Shown: positions 18,701 to 28,885, numbered from the stretch's first letter. The stretch is 61,047 bases of DNA from Candidatus Planktophila sp. (GCA_030681675.1 JAUXRP010000004.1:1-61047); one strand, 5' to 3'. Notes: generated by a model not told the origin, from the sequence alone. Translations and numbers: made by a program.

Positions 18701-19117
18701 CTAAACTCGACGAGGCTTGCATGGACGGCAACCATTGTGTGGAGCAGGTGTTACATCAGAGATGGCACCGACTTCCAAACCAGCTGCTTGCAATGAACGG
18801 ATTGCAGTTTCACGTCCAGAGCCAGGGCCCTTAACGAAAACATCTACTTTCTTTAAGCCATGCTCCTGCGCGCGACGAGCAGCAGCTTCTGCTGCAAGCT
18901 GTGCTGCGAATGGAGTTGACTTACGTGAGCCCTTGAAACCAACTTGGCCAGATGAAGACCAAGAGATAACAGCACCTGATGGATCGGTTATAGAGATGAT
19001 TGTGTTGTTGAAAGTGCTCTTAATAAAAGCCTTACCAACAGCGATGTTCTTCTTCTCTTTTTTACGAGTCTTTACTTTGCCCTTTGTTGCGGCAGTCTTT
19101 GACTTAGGAGCGGCCAT
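18701..19117 (-). CDS. rpsK: 30S ribosomal protein S11
   Basis: The 138-residue protein has a lysine-rich N-terminal tail and the S11 core [19 protein letters not shown], and ends in the diagnostic [14 protein letters not shown]11 forms part of the 30S platform near the Shine-Dalgarno helix. Its ATG overlaps the rpsM stop by one base. Confidence 0.97.
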   Translation of the reverse strand: MAAPKSKTAATKGKVKTRKKEKKNIAVGKAFIKSTFNNTIISITDPSGAVISWSSSGQVGFKGSRKSTPFAAQLAAEAAARRAQEHGLKKVDVFVKGPGSGRETAIRSLQAAGLEVGAISDVTPAPHNGCRPCKPRRV

Positions 19118-19494
19118 TACTTAGTCACCTTCTTCTTACCTGCAATTGCCTTACGAGGACCCTTACGTGTACGCGCATTTGTGTGTGTGCGCTGACCACG
19201 AACAGGAAGTCCCTTACGGTGACGAATTCCCTGGTAGCTCTGGATTTCAACTTTGCGACGGATGTCGCCAGAAATTTCACGACGAAGATCACCTTCGATT
19301 TTGAAGTTTGCTTCGATGTATTCGCGAAGTTTTGCGAGCTCAGGCTCCTGCAAATCCTTAACGCGTGTATCTGGACTTATGCCAGTTTCAGCTAGCGTTT
19401 TTTGAGAACGAGTAAGACCCATTCCAAAGATGTAAGTGAGTGCGATTTCAACGCGTTTTTCGCGTGGAAGATCGACACCGACGAGACGTGCCAT
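19117..19494 (-). CDS. rpsM: 30S ribosomal protein S13
   Basis: The 125-residue protein starts [24 protein letters not shown] across its first 24 residues (core [15 protein letters not shown]) and ends in the basic [14 protein letters not shown] tail that reaches the P site. S13 bridges the small-subunit head with the large subunit. A 106-base gap separates it from rpmJ and contains a perfect 7-pair hairpin at 19560-19577 that could be a leader element. Confidence 0.97.
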   Translation of the reverse strand: MARLVGVDLPREKRVEIALTYIFGMGLTRSQKTLAETGISPDTRVKDLQEPELAKLREYIEANFKIEGDLRREISGDIRRKVEIQSYQGIRHRKGLPVRGQRTHTNARTRKGPRKAIAGKKKVTK

Positions 19495-19600
19495 GTATCT
19501 ACCTATCTGTATCTGGAGGTCCTCCGCTGCACTGTTCTCTGGCCTACCAGTCCAAAGGTCTTCTAGTTGTCTAGAAGTCGTACAACGAGTTAGTTACTAC

Positions 19601-19714
19601 TTAGCCTTGACGTTGCTTGTGACGAAGATTTTCGCAAATGACCATGACGCGACCCTTGCGGCGAATGACTTTGCACTTATCGCAAATCTTCTTGACGCTT
19701 GGATTAACCTTCAT
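19601..19714 (-). CDS. rpmJ: 50S ribosomal protein L36
   Basis: This 37-residue gene reads [19 protein letters not shown] and so on, with Cys11, Cys14, Cys27 and His32 forming the zinc ribbon of the C+ L36 type, and ends in RHKQRQG. It starts 17 bases after the infA stop, the standard infA-rpmJ-rpsM order. The zinc-retaining form implies that the zinc-limited paralogue, if any, lies elsewhere. Confidence 0.96.
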   Translation of the reverse strand: MKVNPSVKKICDKCKVIRRKGRVMVICENLRHKQRQG

Positions 19715-19731
19715 GTCTTTGTGCTCCTTCG

Positions 19732-19953
19732 TTACTTATAACGATAAATAATTCGACCCTTTGTAAGGTCATACGGACTCATTTCCACGATCACACGGTC
19801 AGCAGTTAAAATACGAATGTAGTTCTTCCGCATTTTGCCACTGATGTGAGCGAGGACTTTATGCCCATTAGTTAGTTCCACACGAAACATCGCGTTAGGT
19901 AAAGCTTCAGAAACAGTGCCTTCCATTTCGATGGCGCCATCTTTGCTAGCCAA
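19732..19953 (-). CDS. infA: Translation initiation factor IF-1
   Basis: The 73-residue OB-fold protein has the IF-1 sequence [17 protein letters not shown] and ends in [13 protein letters not shown]. It binds the 30S A site during initiation. The start codon is TTG with only a weak AGG site, which is unusual for an essential, highly expressed gene; the alignment of KDGAIE with other actinobacterial IF-1 proteins leaves no better start. Confidence 0.95.
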   Translation of the reverse strand: MASKDGAIEMEGTVSEALPNAMFRVELTNGHKVLAHISGKMRKNYIRILTADRVIVEMSPYDLTKGRIIYRYK

Positions 19954-20067
19954 TCTGTACCTACAATTCTGTTTGAGCGTAAAACAAGCGAAGTTGTAGT
20001 TTAGAGGTCAGTCCTGAATAAGGGAAATCGACCAAGGTGAATTACACAAATGTAACTCAGACCACAA

Positions 20068-21234
20068 TTATTGGCGTTTTACGGAGAAAATCGAGCTCCC
20101 GAGGAGGACAGAAAGGCCAATAAAGACAGCCCCAGCACCGGAGGCGGCGGCGACAATACCTGCAGCTGCCGGGACTATGAACTGTCCTAACCGGTTGCCC
20201 ATCAATCGCGCAGAGACTGCCAAGGCGCGTTCCTCGGGTTGTGTTTTTTGGGCAACCAATGACATCGTCAATGGTTGCCCAATACCCAAAGAAAATCCTG
20301 CTATGAAAACTATAACCGCGAGTGAGATAGCGCTCTTTGCAAATGCCATCGCCCCACATGCAATCAGCGAAATTAATGTGCTCCACATCAATAATTGATA
20401 TGTCGAAAATCGCTCACTCAATCGGCCAAGAAAAATCCGGGACATCATGGTTGTGCCGGCACGCAATGCCAAAATAATTCCAACTGCATAAGGTGAGAAA
20501 TTGTTCTCGCTTCCATATAACGGCAGGAAGACTACAAGCACATCCGCAGTTGCAGATATGGCCAAAGAAATATAGATCGCTGCCAAAATTCCAGGCTTTC
20601 GAACCAATCTCATTGCCGCAGAATAGGTTCCTTCATCATTAGTTTTAGCCTCCACCGATGGTCGCTCGCGACGCCAGTTCAGAACAGGAACTAAAGCTGC
20701 AATTGATAGAACGGCAGCTAAAAGAAAGGCGCTCGAAGTGGACTTGGGCAAAGTTCCATTAGATCCAGCAATTACCGTTGCAAGGAGCGGCCCAATCATA
20801 TGTCCAACAGACGCGCTAAATGTGTAATAGCCAAAGTAGCGGTCATAGTTTTCTCGTGGCGTGCGAAGTGCGACCATTGTTTGTCCACCAAGCATGCACG
20901 CTAAATGCGCGACACCCGCTAATGAAGTTGCAAAGGCTAGAAGAACTAATGAATTTGAGAAAACTAAGAGGAGAGAAGTGAGAATCATTGTGATTGTTCC
21001 AGCAATAATAAACTTTCCTTCTCCAAGACGTCCTACTAAACGGCCAAACTGTAATGCAAGTAAAACGGGAAAGAGTGCATAAACTGCGGCAATTAATCCG
21101 ACTTGAGCGGCGTTAGCATCTAGTTCGAGGGCTCGATACGTAATCATCGGGCGCAGTACATAAATCGTAGCTTGCGTCAATGTAGAGCAGAGTAATAATG
21201 GCTTAGCCCAGGGTAAAAGTTTTTCGCTTGACAT
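20068..21234 (-). CDS. Major facilitator superfamily transporter
   Basis: The 388-residue membrane protein has about twelve hydrophobic segments in two halves and the MFS loop-2/3-like motif GRLVGRLGEGKFI near residue 63, repeated in weaker form as GRLSERFSTY in the second half. Substrate is unknown. It starts three bases after the tctA stop, so it belongs to the tctC-B-A transcript. This cassette is inserted between map and infA, which are usually adjacent or close in actinobacteria. It may export a by-product or import a related acid; that is inference. Confidence 0.85.
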   Translation of the reverse strand: MSSEKLLPWAKPLLLCSTLTQATIYVLRPMITYRALELDANAAQVGLIAAVYALFPVLLALQFGRLVGRLGEGKFIIAGTITMILTSLLLVFSNSLVLLAFATSLAGVAHLACMLGGQTMVALRTPRENYDRYFGYYTFSASVGHMIGPLLATVIAGSNGTLPKSTSSAFLLAAVLSIAALVPVLNWRRERPSVEAKTNDEGTYSAAMRLVRKPGILAAIYISLAISATADVLVVFLPLYGSENNFSPYAVGIILALRAGTTMMSRIFLGRLSERFSTYQLLMWSTLISLIACGAMAFAKSAISLAVIVFIAGFSLGIGQPLTMSLVAQKTQPEERALAVSARLMGNRLGQFIVPAAAGIVAAASGAGAVFIGLSVLLGSSIFSVKRQ

Positions 21235-21237
21235 TAA

Positions 21238-22737
21238 TTACTTTTTAACTGCGAATTTTTTCTTAAAGTTCCACACTACTGGTCCTATAATCACTAAAAA
21301 CAGGGTGGCATAAATAACTTTGGGGAAACCGCCAGCAATCAAAATATGCCAATCTCCTTGGCTTATTTGCAGTGAGCGTTTGAAATATAGTTCGGCTAAA
21401 GGTCCGAGGATGACGCCGATTATCAACGGAGTTATAGGTACGCCAAAGCGTCGAAATAGATAGCCAATAAAGCCCACGGCAAGAGCGACTTGTAAATCAA
21501 AAGTTGAGTTATTGAGCGCGTAAGCACCTAAAAGTGCAAAAGTTGTAATACCGGCGTATAGATAGTGGCTAGGAATTTTAAGAAGTAAGACCCAAAAACG
21601 TATGAGAGGCAAATTTAGCACTAGAAGAAGTGCGTTACCGATAAATAAAGACGCAATCAATCCCCAGACGATTTCGGGGTTTGTTTGAAATAACATTGGT
21701 CCAGGTTGAATATTAAAAGATTGAAAGGCAACGAGAACAACGGCGGCAGTAGCCGACGTTGGCAACCCAAGTGCCAACATCGGAACTAAGACTCCTGCAG
21801 CGTTGGCATTGTTAGCTGCTTCAGGTCCTGCAACACCTTCGATTGCACCTTTACCAAACTCACCTTTATTTTTAGATAGCGCTTTTTCAACGCCATAACT
21901 TAAAAATGTTGGGACCTCTGATCCACCCGCAGGAATCACTCCAAGTGGGAAACCAATCGCCGTTCCACGTAGCCATGGTTTCCATGAACGACGAAAATCA
22001 TCTTTCGTCATCCAGGCTTTGCCTTTCATCGCTAGAACCTCTACAGGCACCAGTGAATGACGACTAGCTAAGTAAAGAGCTTCGCCGAGTGCGAAGATTG
22101 CGACAATTACCGTAACGGTTTCTATTCCATCGATTGCATTGAGATTTCCGAAAGTTAAGCGCAACGCGCCTGATTGCAGATCGGCACCAACTAAACCAAT
22201 TACTAGGCCAACGGCCAATGCGACCAGCCCTCTGATTCGAGAGGCACCAAGCAGGGTTCCCACTGTTGCAAAGGCCAAAATTATTAATGACAAATAACCT
22301 GCCGGTTGAATGGTGAGGGCAAATTCGGCCAGCGTCGGAGCACCAAATGCGAGCAATAAGGTGGCAATAGTTCCAGCTACAAAGGATCCGATTGCAGCTG
22401 TTGCAAGGGCGGCACCGGCACGGCCGGCCTTAGCCATCTTGTTGCCCTCTAACGCTGTAATTACCGATCCGCTTTCCCCGGGAGTATTGAGCAAAATCGA
22501 CGTTGTTGAGCCGCCATACATCGCACCGTAATAAATCGCTGCAAACATAATCAGAGCTGACGTTGGATTAACCGTCAAGGTAATCGGCAGCAAAAGTCCG
22601 ATTGCTAAAGCAGGTCCAATACCTGGCAAAACGCCGACAAGGGTTCCGAGAAAAGTTCCTAGAAGCCCAAACATTAAATTAGTTGGGGTGAATGCAGTTT
22701 GGAAGCCATCCATTAACATTGCAAAACTATTTCCCAT
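21238..22737 (-). CDS. tctA: Tripartite tricarboxylate transporter large permease TctA
   Basis: The 499-residue membrane protein has ten or more hydrophobic segments and TctA signatures: [21 protein letters not shown] (located near residues 30-50), [16 protein letters not shown] and [17 protein letters not shown]. TctA is the large channel subunit that takes up carboxylates such as citrate using an ion gradient. Length is normal. It follows tctB by five bases. Confidence 0.93.
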   Translation of the reverse strand: MGNSFAMLMDGFQTAFTPTNLMFGLLGTFLGTLVGVLPGIGPALAIGLLLPITLTVNPTSALIMFAAIYYGAMYGGSTTSILLNTPGESGSVITALEGNKMAKAGRAGAALATAAIGSFVAGTIATLLLAFGAPTLAEFALTIQPAGYLSLIILAFATVGTLLGASRIRGLVALAVGLVIGLVGADLQSGALRLTFGNLNAIDGIETVTVIVAIFALGEALYLASRHSLVPVEVLAMKGKAWMTKDDFRRSWKPWLRGTAIGFPLGVIPAGGSEVPTFLSYGVEKALSKNKGEFGKGAIEGVAGPEAANNANAAGVLVPMLALGLPTSATAAVVLVAFQSFNIQPGPMLFQTNPEIVWGLIASLFIGNALLLVLNLPLIRFWVLLLKIPSHYLYAGITTFALLGAYALNNSTFDLQVALAVGFIGYLFRRFGVPITPLIIGVILGPLAELYFKRSLQISQGDWHILIAGGFPKVIYATLFLVIIGPVVWNFKKKFAVKK

Positions 22738-22742
22738 AACTA

Positions 22743-23243
22743 TTAACCTAAAATCCCTTCAAAAAAACCGGAGGGCAGATTTATATTTAAACCTTTAGTA
22801 AAGGAAAAATAGACGATTCCTGCAAAAACTAAACTTATTCCAAAGTCCTTGAGGTATTTACGTGAACCGAATGCAAAAGCTACTCCCCAAAAACAGAGAG
22901 TTGCGGCAACAACATAACCTGCGATCTCCAATAAAATTACGTGTAAGCCGATAGCCGTTGCCAAGATTGCCATTGTTTTAAAATTTGCTGGAACAAATTG
23001 GTCTCCAGGTTCATTCCCATCCGGAGTTGCATAACGTCCGCGTAAAACTTCAAGTATCAACGCTAAGCCAACGAGTGAAGTGAAAAATGCAACCATATAT
23101 GGGAAGGCTTGCGGGCTAACAATCGATGAACCCTGAGGTATATCCATCTTTGAGGTATCCCATGCGACGAAAATACCAAGCAAGAAGAGAGAGCTGGCAA
23201 ATACCAACTCTCCCTTTCCTTGCTTAGAAATCTTTGAAATCAA
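22743..23243 (-). CDS. tctB: Tripartite tricarboxylate transporter small subunit TctB
   Basis: The 166-residue membrane protein has four predicted transmembrane segments with the typical TctB layout, including [20 protein letters not shown] after the first. It is the small, poorly conserved membrane subunit that works with TctA. Identification rests on topology, size and position between tctC and tctA. Its start abuts the tctC stop. Confidence 0.88.
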   Translation of the reverse strand: MISKISKQGKGELVFASSLFLLGIFVAWDTSKMDIPQGSSIVSPQAFPYMVAFFTSLVGLALILEVLRGRYATPDGNEPGDQFVPANFKTMAILATAIGLHVILLEIAGYVVAATLCFWGVAFAFGSRKYLKDFGISLVFAGIVYFSFTKGLNINLPSGFFEGILG

Positions 23244-24383
23244 TTAGATTCCAAGACCCTTCATTACTCCATTGATTTCTGGGATGTGCTTTTCAAGGAA
23301 TGACTTAAAGTCCATTCCCGCTGCGAATTCGTTATCCCAGTTGTTCTTTACTAACTGCGCCTTCCATGATGGAGAGACATGCATGATGTCGATTACCTTA
23401 ATAAAGTTTAGATAATCGGCCTTTGAGAGATCAGCCGGAGCCATGATTCCGCGCCAGTTTCCGTAAACCAAGTCATATCCTTGCGAAACAAAGGTTTTTC
23501 CCTTGAATCCAGATAACTTCTTAGCCGATGAAACTCCAAGAACACGGAGTTTTCCAGATGCAACAAATGCTGCAAACTCTGCAGAGCCTGAAATACCAAC
23601 TTGAGTAGAGTTACTCAAAAGAGAAGTTACAACTTCAGGTCCACCTGAGAAAACTACGTAATTCAATTTAGTTGGATCGATTCCTGCTGTTTGAGCAAGG
23701 AGACCGATTACCTGGTGATCAATTCCGCCTTTGCTTCCACCAGCAATTGCTACACCATTTGGCTTTGCTTTTAAGTCATCCATTAACTGATTAAGTGTGC
23801 GGTACTTAGATGAAGCGGGAACAACAATTGCATCGTATTCACGCAAAACTTTGGCAATTGGAGTTGAGCTCAGAAGATTGAGTGTGGATTTATTTGAATA
23901 CATGCCACCTGTTAATGCGATTCCAACAACTAAGGCCGCCTCAGGCTTACCTTTGATCTCTTGGAAAGCCGCAAGTCCAACAGAACCACCTGCGCCTGGC
24001 TTAAATGAAGATGTGTAATCACCAAGTAACTCCTCGGCTTTGAGCGCATCGCTTATTGCACTACTCGTTAGGGAGTATCCACCAGGGTTAGCGGGAACGG
24101 TCCAATCAATATTCTTAAGCGCTTTAACATCTTTGTACCACCATTTTGTCTGGCCCTTATAAGAACCATTTGGCACTACTAAACATGTTAGATCGGTGCC
24201 ATCTACTCCACGGCCCTTTGCAACTTTGCCAATTTTGGCAGCTGCCGCAGTGCAGTCATCCCCAACCATTGCTTTATAAGCTGGCTTGATCGCGGCCTGA
24301 GACAGGCCTACGCTGCTTACGAGCATTGCGGCGACTGCCACGGCCGTTCCGATGCGTGCTACTTTTTTCATTAATTTCTCCAT
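23244..24383 (-). CDS. tctC: Tripartite tricarboxylate transporter substrate-binding protein TctC
   Basis: The 379-residue protein has a signal peptide (about residues 5-31) and a TctC/Bug solute-binding domain (about 95-379: FKPGAGGSVGLAAF, GGSKGGIDHQVIGLL, FSGGPEVVTSLL). Between them is an extra about 45-residue module with two cysteines (about C44 and C67) ending in QTKWWYKD, not part of the canonical Bug fold. An alternative start at 24371 has GGAG at good spacing and gives MKKVARIG, a typical signal peptide. It is the first gene of tctC-tctB-tctA-MFS; the upstream 88 bases are AT-rich and presumably hold the promoter. Confidence 0.92.
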   Translation of the reverse strand: MEKLMKKVARIGTAVAVAAMLVSSVGLSQAAIKPAYKAMVGDDCTAAAAKIGKVAKGRGVDGTDLTCLVVPNGSYKGQTKWWYKDVKALKNIDWTVPANPGGYSLTSSAISDALKAEELLGDYTSSFKPGAGGSVGLAAFQEIKGKPEAALVVGIALTGGMYSNKSTLNLLSSTPIAKVLREYDAIVVPASSKYRTLNQLMDDLKAKPNGVAIAGGSKGGIDHQVIGLLAQTAGIDPTKLNYVVFSGGPEVVTSLLSNSTQVGISGSAEFAAFVASGKLRVLGVSSAKKLSGFKGKTFVSQGYDLVYGNWRGIMAPADLSKADYLNFIKVIDIMHVSPSWKAQLVKNNWDNEFAAGMDFKSFLEKHIPEINGVMKGLGI

Positions 24384-24471
24384 CGCTTTTTCCCCCGAGG
24401 GTGAGGGCTTAGGTAAATTTACTAGAATTGTGTTAATTATCTATAAAAATTCATAACGTACGTATAACTAT

Positions 24472-25281
24472 TTATAGTAAATCTGAGATTTCCACACCAA
24501 AGCGATTGAGTTGAGATAGTCCACCGTCGATAGCGGTCAATACAAATGGCTTACCATCTGGGCATATTGCGTAGGTGTGTTCGAAATGCGCGCCTCGTGA
24601 TTTATCTACCGATACAACTGTCCAATCATCGCTCAATACCTTTGTGCGCCCCGATCCACGTGTAATCATTGGCTCTATTGCTAAGACAAGCCCAGGGGCA
24701 ATCTCAGGACCTTGGCCGGCCTTGCCAAAATTTAAAATATGGGGTTCTTGATGCATCTCTGTACCGATTCCATGCCCACCATATTCTCTCAGGATTCCAT
24801 ACTTACCTTGCGAATTCGTGTACTGCTCGATCGCATAACCAATGTCAGTTAACTTGGCACCGTTTTTGCCAGCGGCGATTCCACACCACATGGATTCTTC
24901 GCAAACATCCATGAGCTTTTGATCGGCTGGATCTACGCTACCTATACCGATAGAAAAAGCTGCATCCCCATGCCATCCATCGACAATTGCACCACAATCT
25001 ATTGAGACAACATCACCCTCATTAATAATCCGAGGACCAGGAATTCCATGAACAATCTCATCATTGATTGACACGCAGATTGTGGCGGGAAATCCATGGT
25101 AATTCAAGAAGTTTGATGTTGCACCGGCGCGTTTGATAACTGCCGCTGCAATTACATCAAGTGCATCGGTCGTCATTCCACCTTTAATCGCGTCCCTTAT
25201 TGCCTGATGTATTTGGGCAACAACCAAACCGGCACGACGCATTATTTTTAATTCATCTAGTGTTTTTATTTGGATCGCCAC
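24472..25281 (-). CDS. map: Type I methionine aminopeptidase
   Basis: The 269-residue metalloenzyme removes initiator methionine. Metal ligands are visible in SIDCGAIVDGWHGDAAFS (two Asp, about residues 96-107), GHGIGTEMHQEP (His and Glu region) and LAIEPMI (Glu). The start is GTG. It follows adk by 12 bases, the usual secY-adk-map order. The convergent-free downstream side holds AT-rich sequence with a small palindrome, then the tct cassette. Confidence 0.96.
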   Translation of the reverse strand: MAIQIKTLDELKIMRRAGLVVAQIHQAIRDAIKGGMTTDALDVIAAAVIKRAGATSNFLNYHGFPATICVSINDEIVHGIPGPRIINEGDVVSIDCGAIVDGWHGDAAFSIGIGSVDPADQKLMDVCEESMWCGIAAGKNGAKLTDIGYAIEQYTNSQGKYGILREYGGHGIGTEMHQEPHILNFGKAGQGPEIAPGLVLAIEPMITRGSGRTKVLSDDWTVVSVDKSRGAHFEHTYAICPDGKPFVLTAIDGGLSQLNRFGVEISDLL

Positions 25282-25293
25282 AAATATTTTCCT

Positions 25294-25923
25294 TTACGAA
25301 ACACGGTTCAGAGCCGAGATTGCACGCTCAGTTATCTCTTCTACGGTACCGCTTGCACTGACTGTAATGAGCAAACCCTCGTTGCGATAGAAGGAAATGA
25401 TCGGCGAAGTCTGTTCTTGATAGACCTCAAGACGGCGAGAAATAACCTCTACTTTGTCATCTTCGCGCTGATAGACATCTCCGCCACAGTTTGGGCATAT
25501 GTCATTATTTACAGTGGGTAATCCACAGTCTTTACATGTTCTACGACTTGATAAACGAGCGATTATTTCATCATTGTCGATAGATAGTTCAAGGACTGCC
25601 GTTAGTGGAGTCAATTTTTCCGCTAAATTTGCTCGCAAAACTTCGGCCTGCAAAACATTTCGTGGAAAGCCATCTAAGAGAAAACCATTTGCAAGATCCT
25701 CCTCAAGCAAGCGAGCCTTAACCATCTCATTGGTAACTGAATCTGGTACTAATTCGCCGCGATCCATGAAACTCTTTGCTTCAATCCCCAATGGAGTTCC
25801 AGCTTTCAAATTGCTCCGAAAAATATCACCCGTTGCGATATGCGGAATTGAATAGTGCGCCGCTAGGAATTGTGCCTGTGTTCCCTTACCAGCGCCTGGT
25901 GGACCTACCAGGACAAGGCGCAT
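25294..25923 (-). CDS. adk: Adenylate kinase with zinc-ribbon lid
   Basis: The 209-residue enzyme equilibrates ATP, ADP and AMP. It has the P-loop GPPGAGKGTQA (about residues 6-16), ATGDIFR for AMP binding and LDGFPRN. The LID segment carries a CxxC pair (CKDC, about residue 128) and a second (CPNC, about residue 143), a complete four-cysteine structural zinc site. Many actinobacterial Adk proteins are short or lack these cysteines, so this form is notable. Its ATG overlaps the secY stop by one base. Confidence 0.95.
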   Translation of the reverse strand: MRLVLVGPPGAGKGTQAQFLAAHYSIPHIATGDIFRSNLKAGTPLGIEAKSFMDRGELVPDSVTNEMVKARLLEEDLANGFLLDGFPRNVLQAEVLRANLAEKLTPLTAVLELSIDNDEIIARLSSRRTCKDCGLPTVNNDICPNCGGDVYQREDDKVEVISRRLEVYQEQTSPIISFYRNEGLLITVSASGTVEEITERAISALNRVS

Positions 25924-27218
25924 TACTTCAGGAATCCCTCATAGGAACGCTGCTGCAACTGTGACTCAATCTGCTTTGCAGTATCAAGGCCTACACCAAC
26001 AACAATTAAGATCGCCGTTCCGCCGAATGGGAAGTTCTGCGTCGCACCAAAGAGCACCAGTGCCCCAATTGGAATAACGGCAACTAAAGCAAGGTATAGA
26101 GAGCCAGGGGCGGTAATACGTGAGAGCACATACTGCAGATACTCAGATGTAGGGCGGCCTGCACGAATTCCAGGAATAAATCCACCGTACTTCTTCATAT
26201 TATCTGCTACCTCATCTGGGTTGAAAGTAATTGCAACATAGAAGTAAGTAAAGAAAATGATGAGACCTGCATAGGTAAGTACATAAATAATATTGTCACC
26301 ATTTACAAAGTTACGACTAATCCATATCGCCCATGCTGATTGGCTATTTGTGAAGTTAACAATAAGTGAAGGAATATAAAGTAAAGAGGAAGCGAAAATA
26401 ACTGGAATTACGCCGGCCTGGTTAACTTTAATAGGTATGTAGGTGCTGGTTCCGCCATAGGATTGACGTCCAACCATGCGCTTTGCATACTGCACTGGAA
26501 TACGACGCTGTGCCTGTTCAACAAAGACAACTGCTGCAACGACTAGAACACCAACGGCCATAACGAATGAGAAAGCAAAGAGACCCTTTTGAAGTTTGAT
26601 GGACCACAGTTGACTTGGAAAACCTGCCGCAATAGATGTGAAAATCAAGATTGACATACCGTTACCAACACCTCGATCTGTGATGAGCTCACCTAGCCAC
26701 ATGATGACGGAAGTTCCGGCGGTCATTACAAAGATCATTGTGACAATTCGCGACCATGAAGTATCTGGAATGATGGCCAAATCGCAGCCTGAAATCAAAC
26801 GGCCTGGTGTTCGCGCAACCGCAATTAGTCCAGTGGACTGCAAAATCGCAAGACCGATTGTTAAGTAGCGCGTGTACTGGGTTAACTTTGCAGTTCCTGA
26901 CTGACCCTCATTTTTAAGTGTTTCGAAACGAGGAATAACTACGGTAAGTAATTGAATAATAATTGAGCTAGTGATGTAAGGCATGATGCCAAGTGCAAAA
27001 ACCGAAAGCTGGAGAAGTGCTCCACCGCTAAATAAATTTATTAGGCCGAAGAGACCACCTGATTCAACAGTGGCCAAGCACTGCTGAACGTTTGAGTATG
27101 ACACGCCTGGAGTTGGAACAACTGAGCCAAAGCGGAATAGCGCCATGATGGAGAGGGTGAAGAAGATCTTCCTACGTAGGTCAGGTGTCCTAAAGGCCAT
27201 TGCGAATGCTGAAAGCAT
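25923..27218 (-). CDS. secY: Preprotein translocase subunit SecY
   Basis: The 431-residue channel protein has ten transmembrane segments, the plug-region signature near SGGALLQLSVFALGI (about residues 63-77) and the second signature SIIIQLLT, plus cytoplasmic loops C4 and C5 with the conserved RRIPVQYAKRM (about residue 215). With SecE and SecG it forms the Sec pore. It closes the spc ribosomal cluster and is followed by adk and map. Confidence 0.97.
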   Translation of the reverse strand: MLSAFAMAFRTPDLRRKIFFTLSIMALFRFGSVVPTPGVSYSNVQQCLATVESGGLFGLINLFSGGALLQLSVFALGIMPYITSSIIIQLLTVVIPRFETLKNEGQSGTAKLTQYTRYLTIGLAILQSTGLIAVARTPGRLISGCDLAIIPDTSWSRIVTMIFVMTAGTSVIMWLGELITDRGVGNGMSILIFTSIAAGFPSQLWSIKLQKGLFAFSFVMAVGVLVVAAVVFVEQAQRRIPVQYAKRMVGRQSYGGTSTYIPIKVNQAGVIPVIFASSLLYIPSLIVNFTNSQSAWAIWISRNFVNGDNIIYVLTYAGLIIFFTYFYVAITFNPDEVADNMKKYGGFIPGIRAGRPTSEYLQYVLSRITAPGSLYLALVAVIPIGALVLFGATQNFPFGGTAILIVVGVGLDTAKQIESQLQQRSYEGFLK

Positions 27219-27259
27219 TGATCTTCTCCACTCTTTCTATCTATTAAATGGTACTTTGA

Positions 27260-27700
27260 TTAAAGAACGGTGGTTTTTCCGCCGGCAGCTGCGATTTTAT
27301 CTACCGCAGTTGTTGAGAATGCATGTGCCGTGACGTTTACCTTTACATCGATATCGCCATTGCCTAACACCTTAACGGGAAGAGAGTCACGAACTGCACC
27401 TTTAGCAATTAGATCTGCAACAGTTACATCGCCACCCTTAGGGAATAGCGCGTTTATTGTTGAGACATTAACTGCCTGGTACTCAATACGAGCAGGGTTC
27501 TTGAAGCCGCGAAGCTTAGGTAAACGCATTACGAGAGGTAGCTGTCCGCCTTCGAAACCTGCACGAACCTGATTACGGGCACGAGTTCCTTTGCCACCAC
27601 GACCTGCTGTCTTACCCTTTGATGCCTCACCGCGACCCTTACGAGTTTTAGCTTTCTTAGCTCCTGGGGCTGGACGAAGATGATGAAGTTTTAATGTCAT
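27260..27700 (-). CDS. rplO: 50S ribosomal protein L15
   Basis: The 146-residue protein begins with [20 protein letters not shown] and the glycine/arginine-rich [13 protein letters not shown] stretch that threads into 23S rRNA, then the globular C-terminal domain with GFKNP and the FS..A segment. It follows rpmD by two bases and precedes secY by 41 bases. Confidence 0.97.
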   Translation of the reverse strand: MTLKLHHLRPAPGAKKAKTRKGRGEASKGKTAGRGGKGTRARNQVRAGFEGGQLPLVMRLPKLRGFKNPARIEYQAVNVSTINALFPKGGDVTVADLIAKGAVRDSLPVKVLGNGDIDVKVNVTAHAFSTTAVDKIAAAGGKTTVL

Positions 27701-27702
27701 CG

Positions 27703-27885
27703 TTATTCAACCTCCTCAACTGTGATCAAGTGACGAACTGCGTAGACCATTCCGCGAATCTCTGGACGGTCTTCTTTAACAACAACATCGTTAATGCGCT
27801 TAAGGCCCAATGAACGAAGTGTGTCGCGTTGCTCTGGCTTGTTTCCAACTTTCGAGCGAATCTGAGTAACTTTTAAACGTGGCAT
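27703..27885 (-). CDS. rpmD: 50S ribosomal protein L30
   Basis: The 60-residue protein has the L30 core [20 protein letters not shown] followed by LGLKRIND. It is a small intersubunit-side protein of the large subunit. It overlaps rpsE by one base and sits in the standard rpsE-rpmD-rplO order. Confidence 0.95.
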   Translation of the reverse strand: MPRLKVTQIRSKVGNKPEQRDTLRSLGLKRINDVVVKEDRPEIRGMVYAVRHLITVEEVE

Positions 27886-28508
27886 TAGACACCTACTGTG
27901 ATCTGTGAAGCGCGGATAATTGCAGCTGGTGCAACATCTTCTAATGGAAGACCACGTCGAGCAGCGATTTGCGCTGGGCTCTCAAGCATCTTTAACGCTG
28001 CAACAGTGGCGTGAACCATATTGATTGCATTGTTGGATCCAAGTGACTTAGTCAATACATCCGTGATGCCTGCACATTCAAGTACTGCACGCACTGGTCC
28101 ACCGGCAATTACTCCGGTACCTGGGCTAGCTGGGCGAAGTAGAACTACGCCAGCTGCAGTCTCTCCTTGTACTGAGTGTGGAACAGTTCCTTGAATACGT
28201 GGAACAGTAAAGAAGGATTTCTTAGCCTCTTCTACTGCCTTTGCAATCGCTTGTGGAACTTCCTTTGACTTTCCGTAACCAATTCCAACCTGACCATTGC
28301 CGTCACCGACGACAACGAGAGCAGTGAATGAGAAACGACGTCCACCCTTTACAACTTTAGATACGCGGTTAATAAATACAACGCGCTCCATAAATGGGTT
28401 TTTTTCTTTTTCGCGATCATCGCGACGTTCGCGGCGTTCACCACGACCTTTACCCGCACCAGCGCGATCATTTCCTGCAGGAGCTGCAGTAGTTGGATTA
28501 GCGGCCAT
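27885..28508 (-). CDS. rpsE: 30S ribosomal protein S5
   Basis: The 207-residue protein has a charged low-complexity N-terminal tail (Gly/Arg/Glu-rich, about residues 1-40) before the S5 double-stranded-RNA domain ([20 protein letters not shown] core) and the C-terminal domain with [19 protein letters not shown]5 supports translational fidelity. The extended tail is typical of actinobacterial S5. It overlaps rplR and rpmD by one base on each side. Confidence 0.97.
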   Translation of the reverse strand: MAANPTTAAPAGNDRAGAGKGRGERRERRDDREKEKNPFMERVVFINRVSKVVKGGRRFSFTALVVVGDGNGQVGIGYGKSKEVPQAIAKAVEEAKKSFFTVPRIQGTVPHSVQGETAAGVVLLRPASPGTGVIAGGPVRAVLECAGITDVLTKSLGSNNAINMVHATVAALKMLESPAQIAARRGLPLEDVAPAAIIRASQITVGV

Positions 28509-28885
28509 TAGAACTCCAATCCATTCTCTCGTGCACCATCAGCAACTGCTGCAATGCGTCCGTGATACTTATTACCGGCGCGATCAAAAACGACAGTATC
28601 GATTCCGGCAGTCTTAGCGCGTGTTGCAATTAATGCACCTACCGCCTTCGCCTTAGCGCTCTTGTCAGCTTTATCGTTACGGAAATCTGCCTCCATCGTT
28701 GAGGCGAAGGCAAGTGTCTTGCCGATAGTGTCATCGATTACTTGAACGAACAAGTGACGTGACGAGCGTGAAACGACTAAACGTGGACGTGCTGGGGTAC
28801 CCGAGACCTTTTTGCGAACTCGGAAAGCACGACGGGCGCGGGCATTTGTTGCCGAGCCTTTGCGGACCTTTACTCCAATAGCCAT
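28508..28885 (-). CDS. rplR: 50S ribosomal protein L18
   Basis: The 125-residue protein has the basic N-terminal arm and the [21 protein letters not shown] core and ends with [13 protein letters not shown], the normal L18 C-terminus. It binds 5S rRNA with L5. Its start overlaps the rplF stop by one base. Confidence 0.97.
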   Translation of the reverse strand: MAIGVKVRKGSATNARARRAFRVRKKVSGTPARPRLVVSRSSRHLFVQVIDDTIGKTLAFASTMEADFRNDKADKSAKAKAVGALIATRAKTAGIDTVVFDRAGNKYHGRIAAVADGARENGLEF

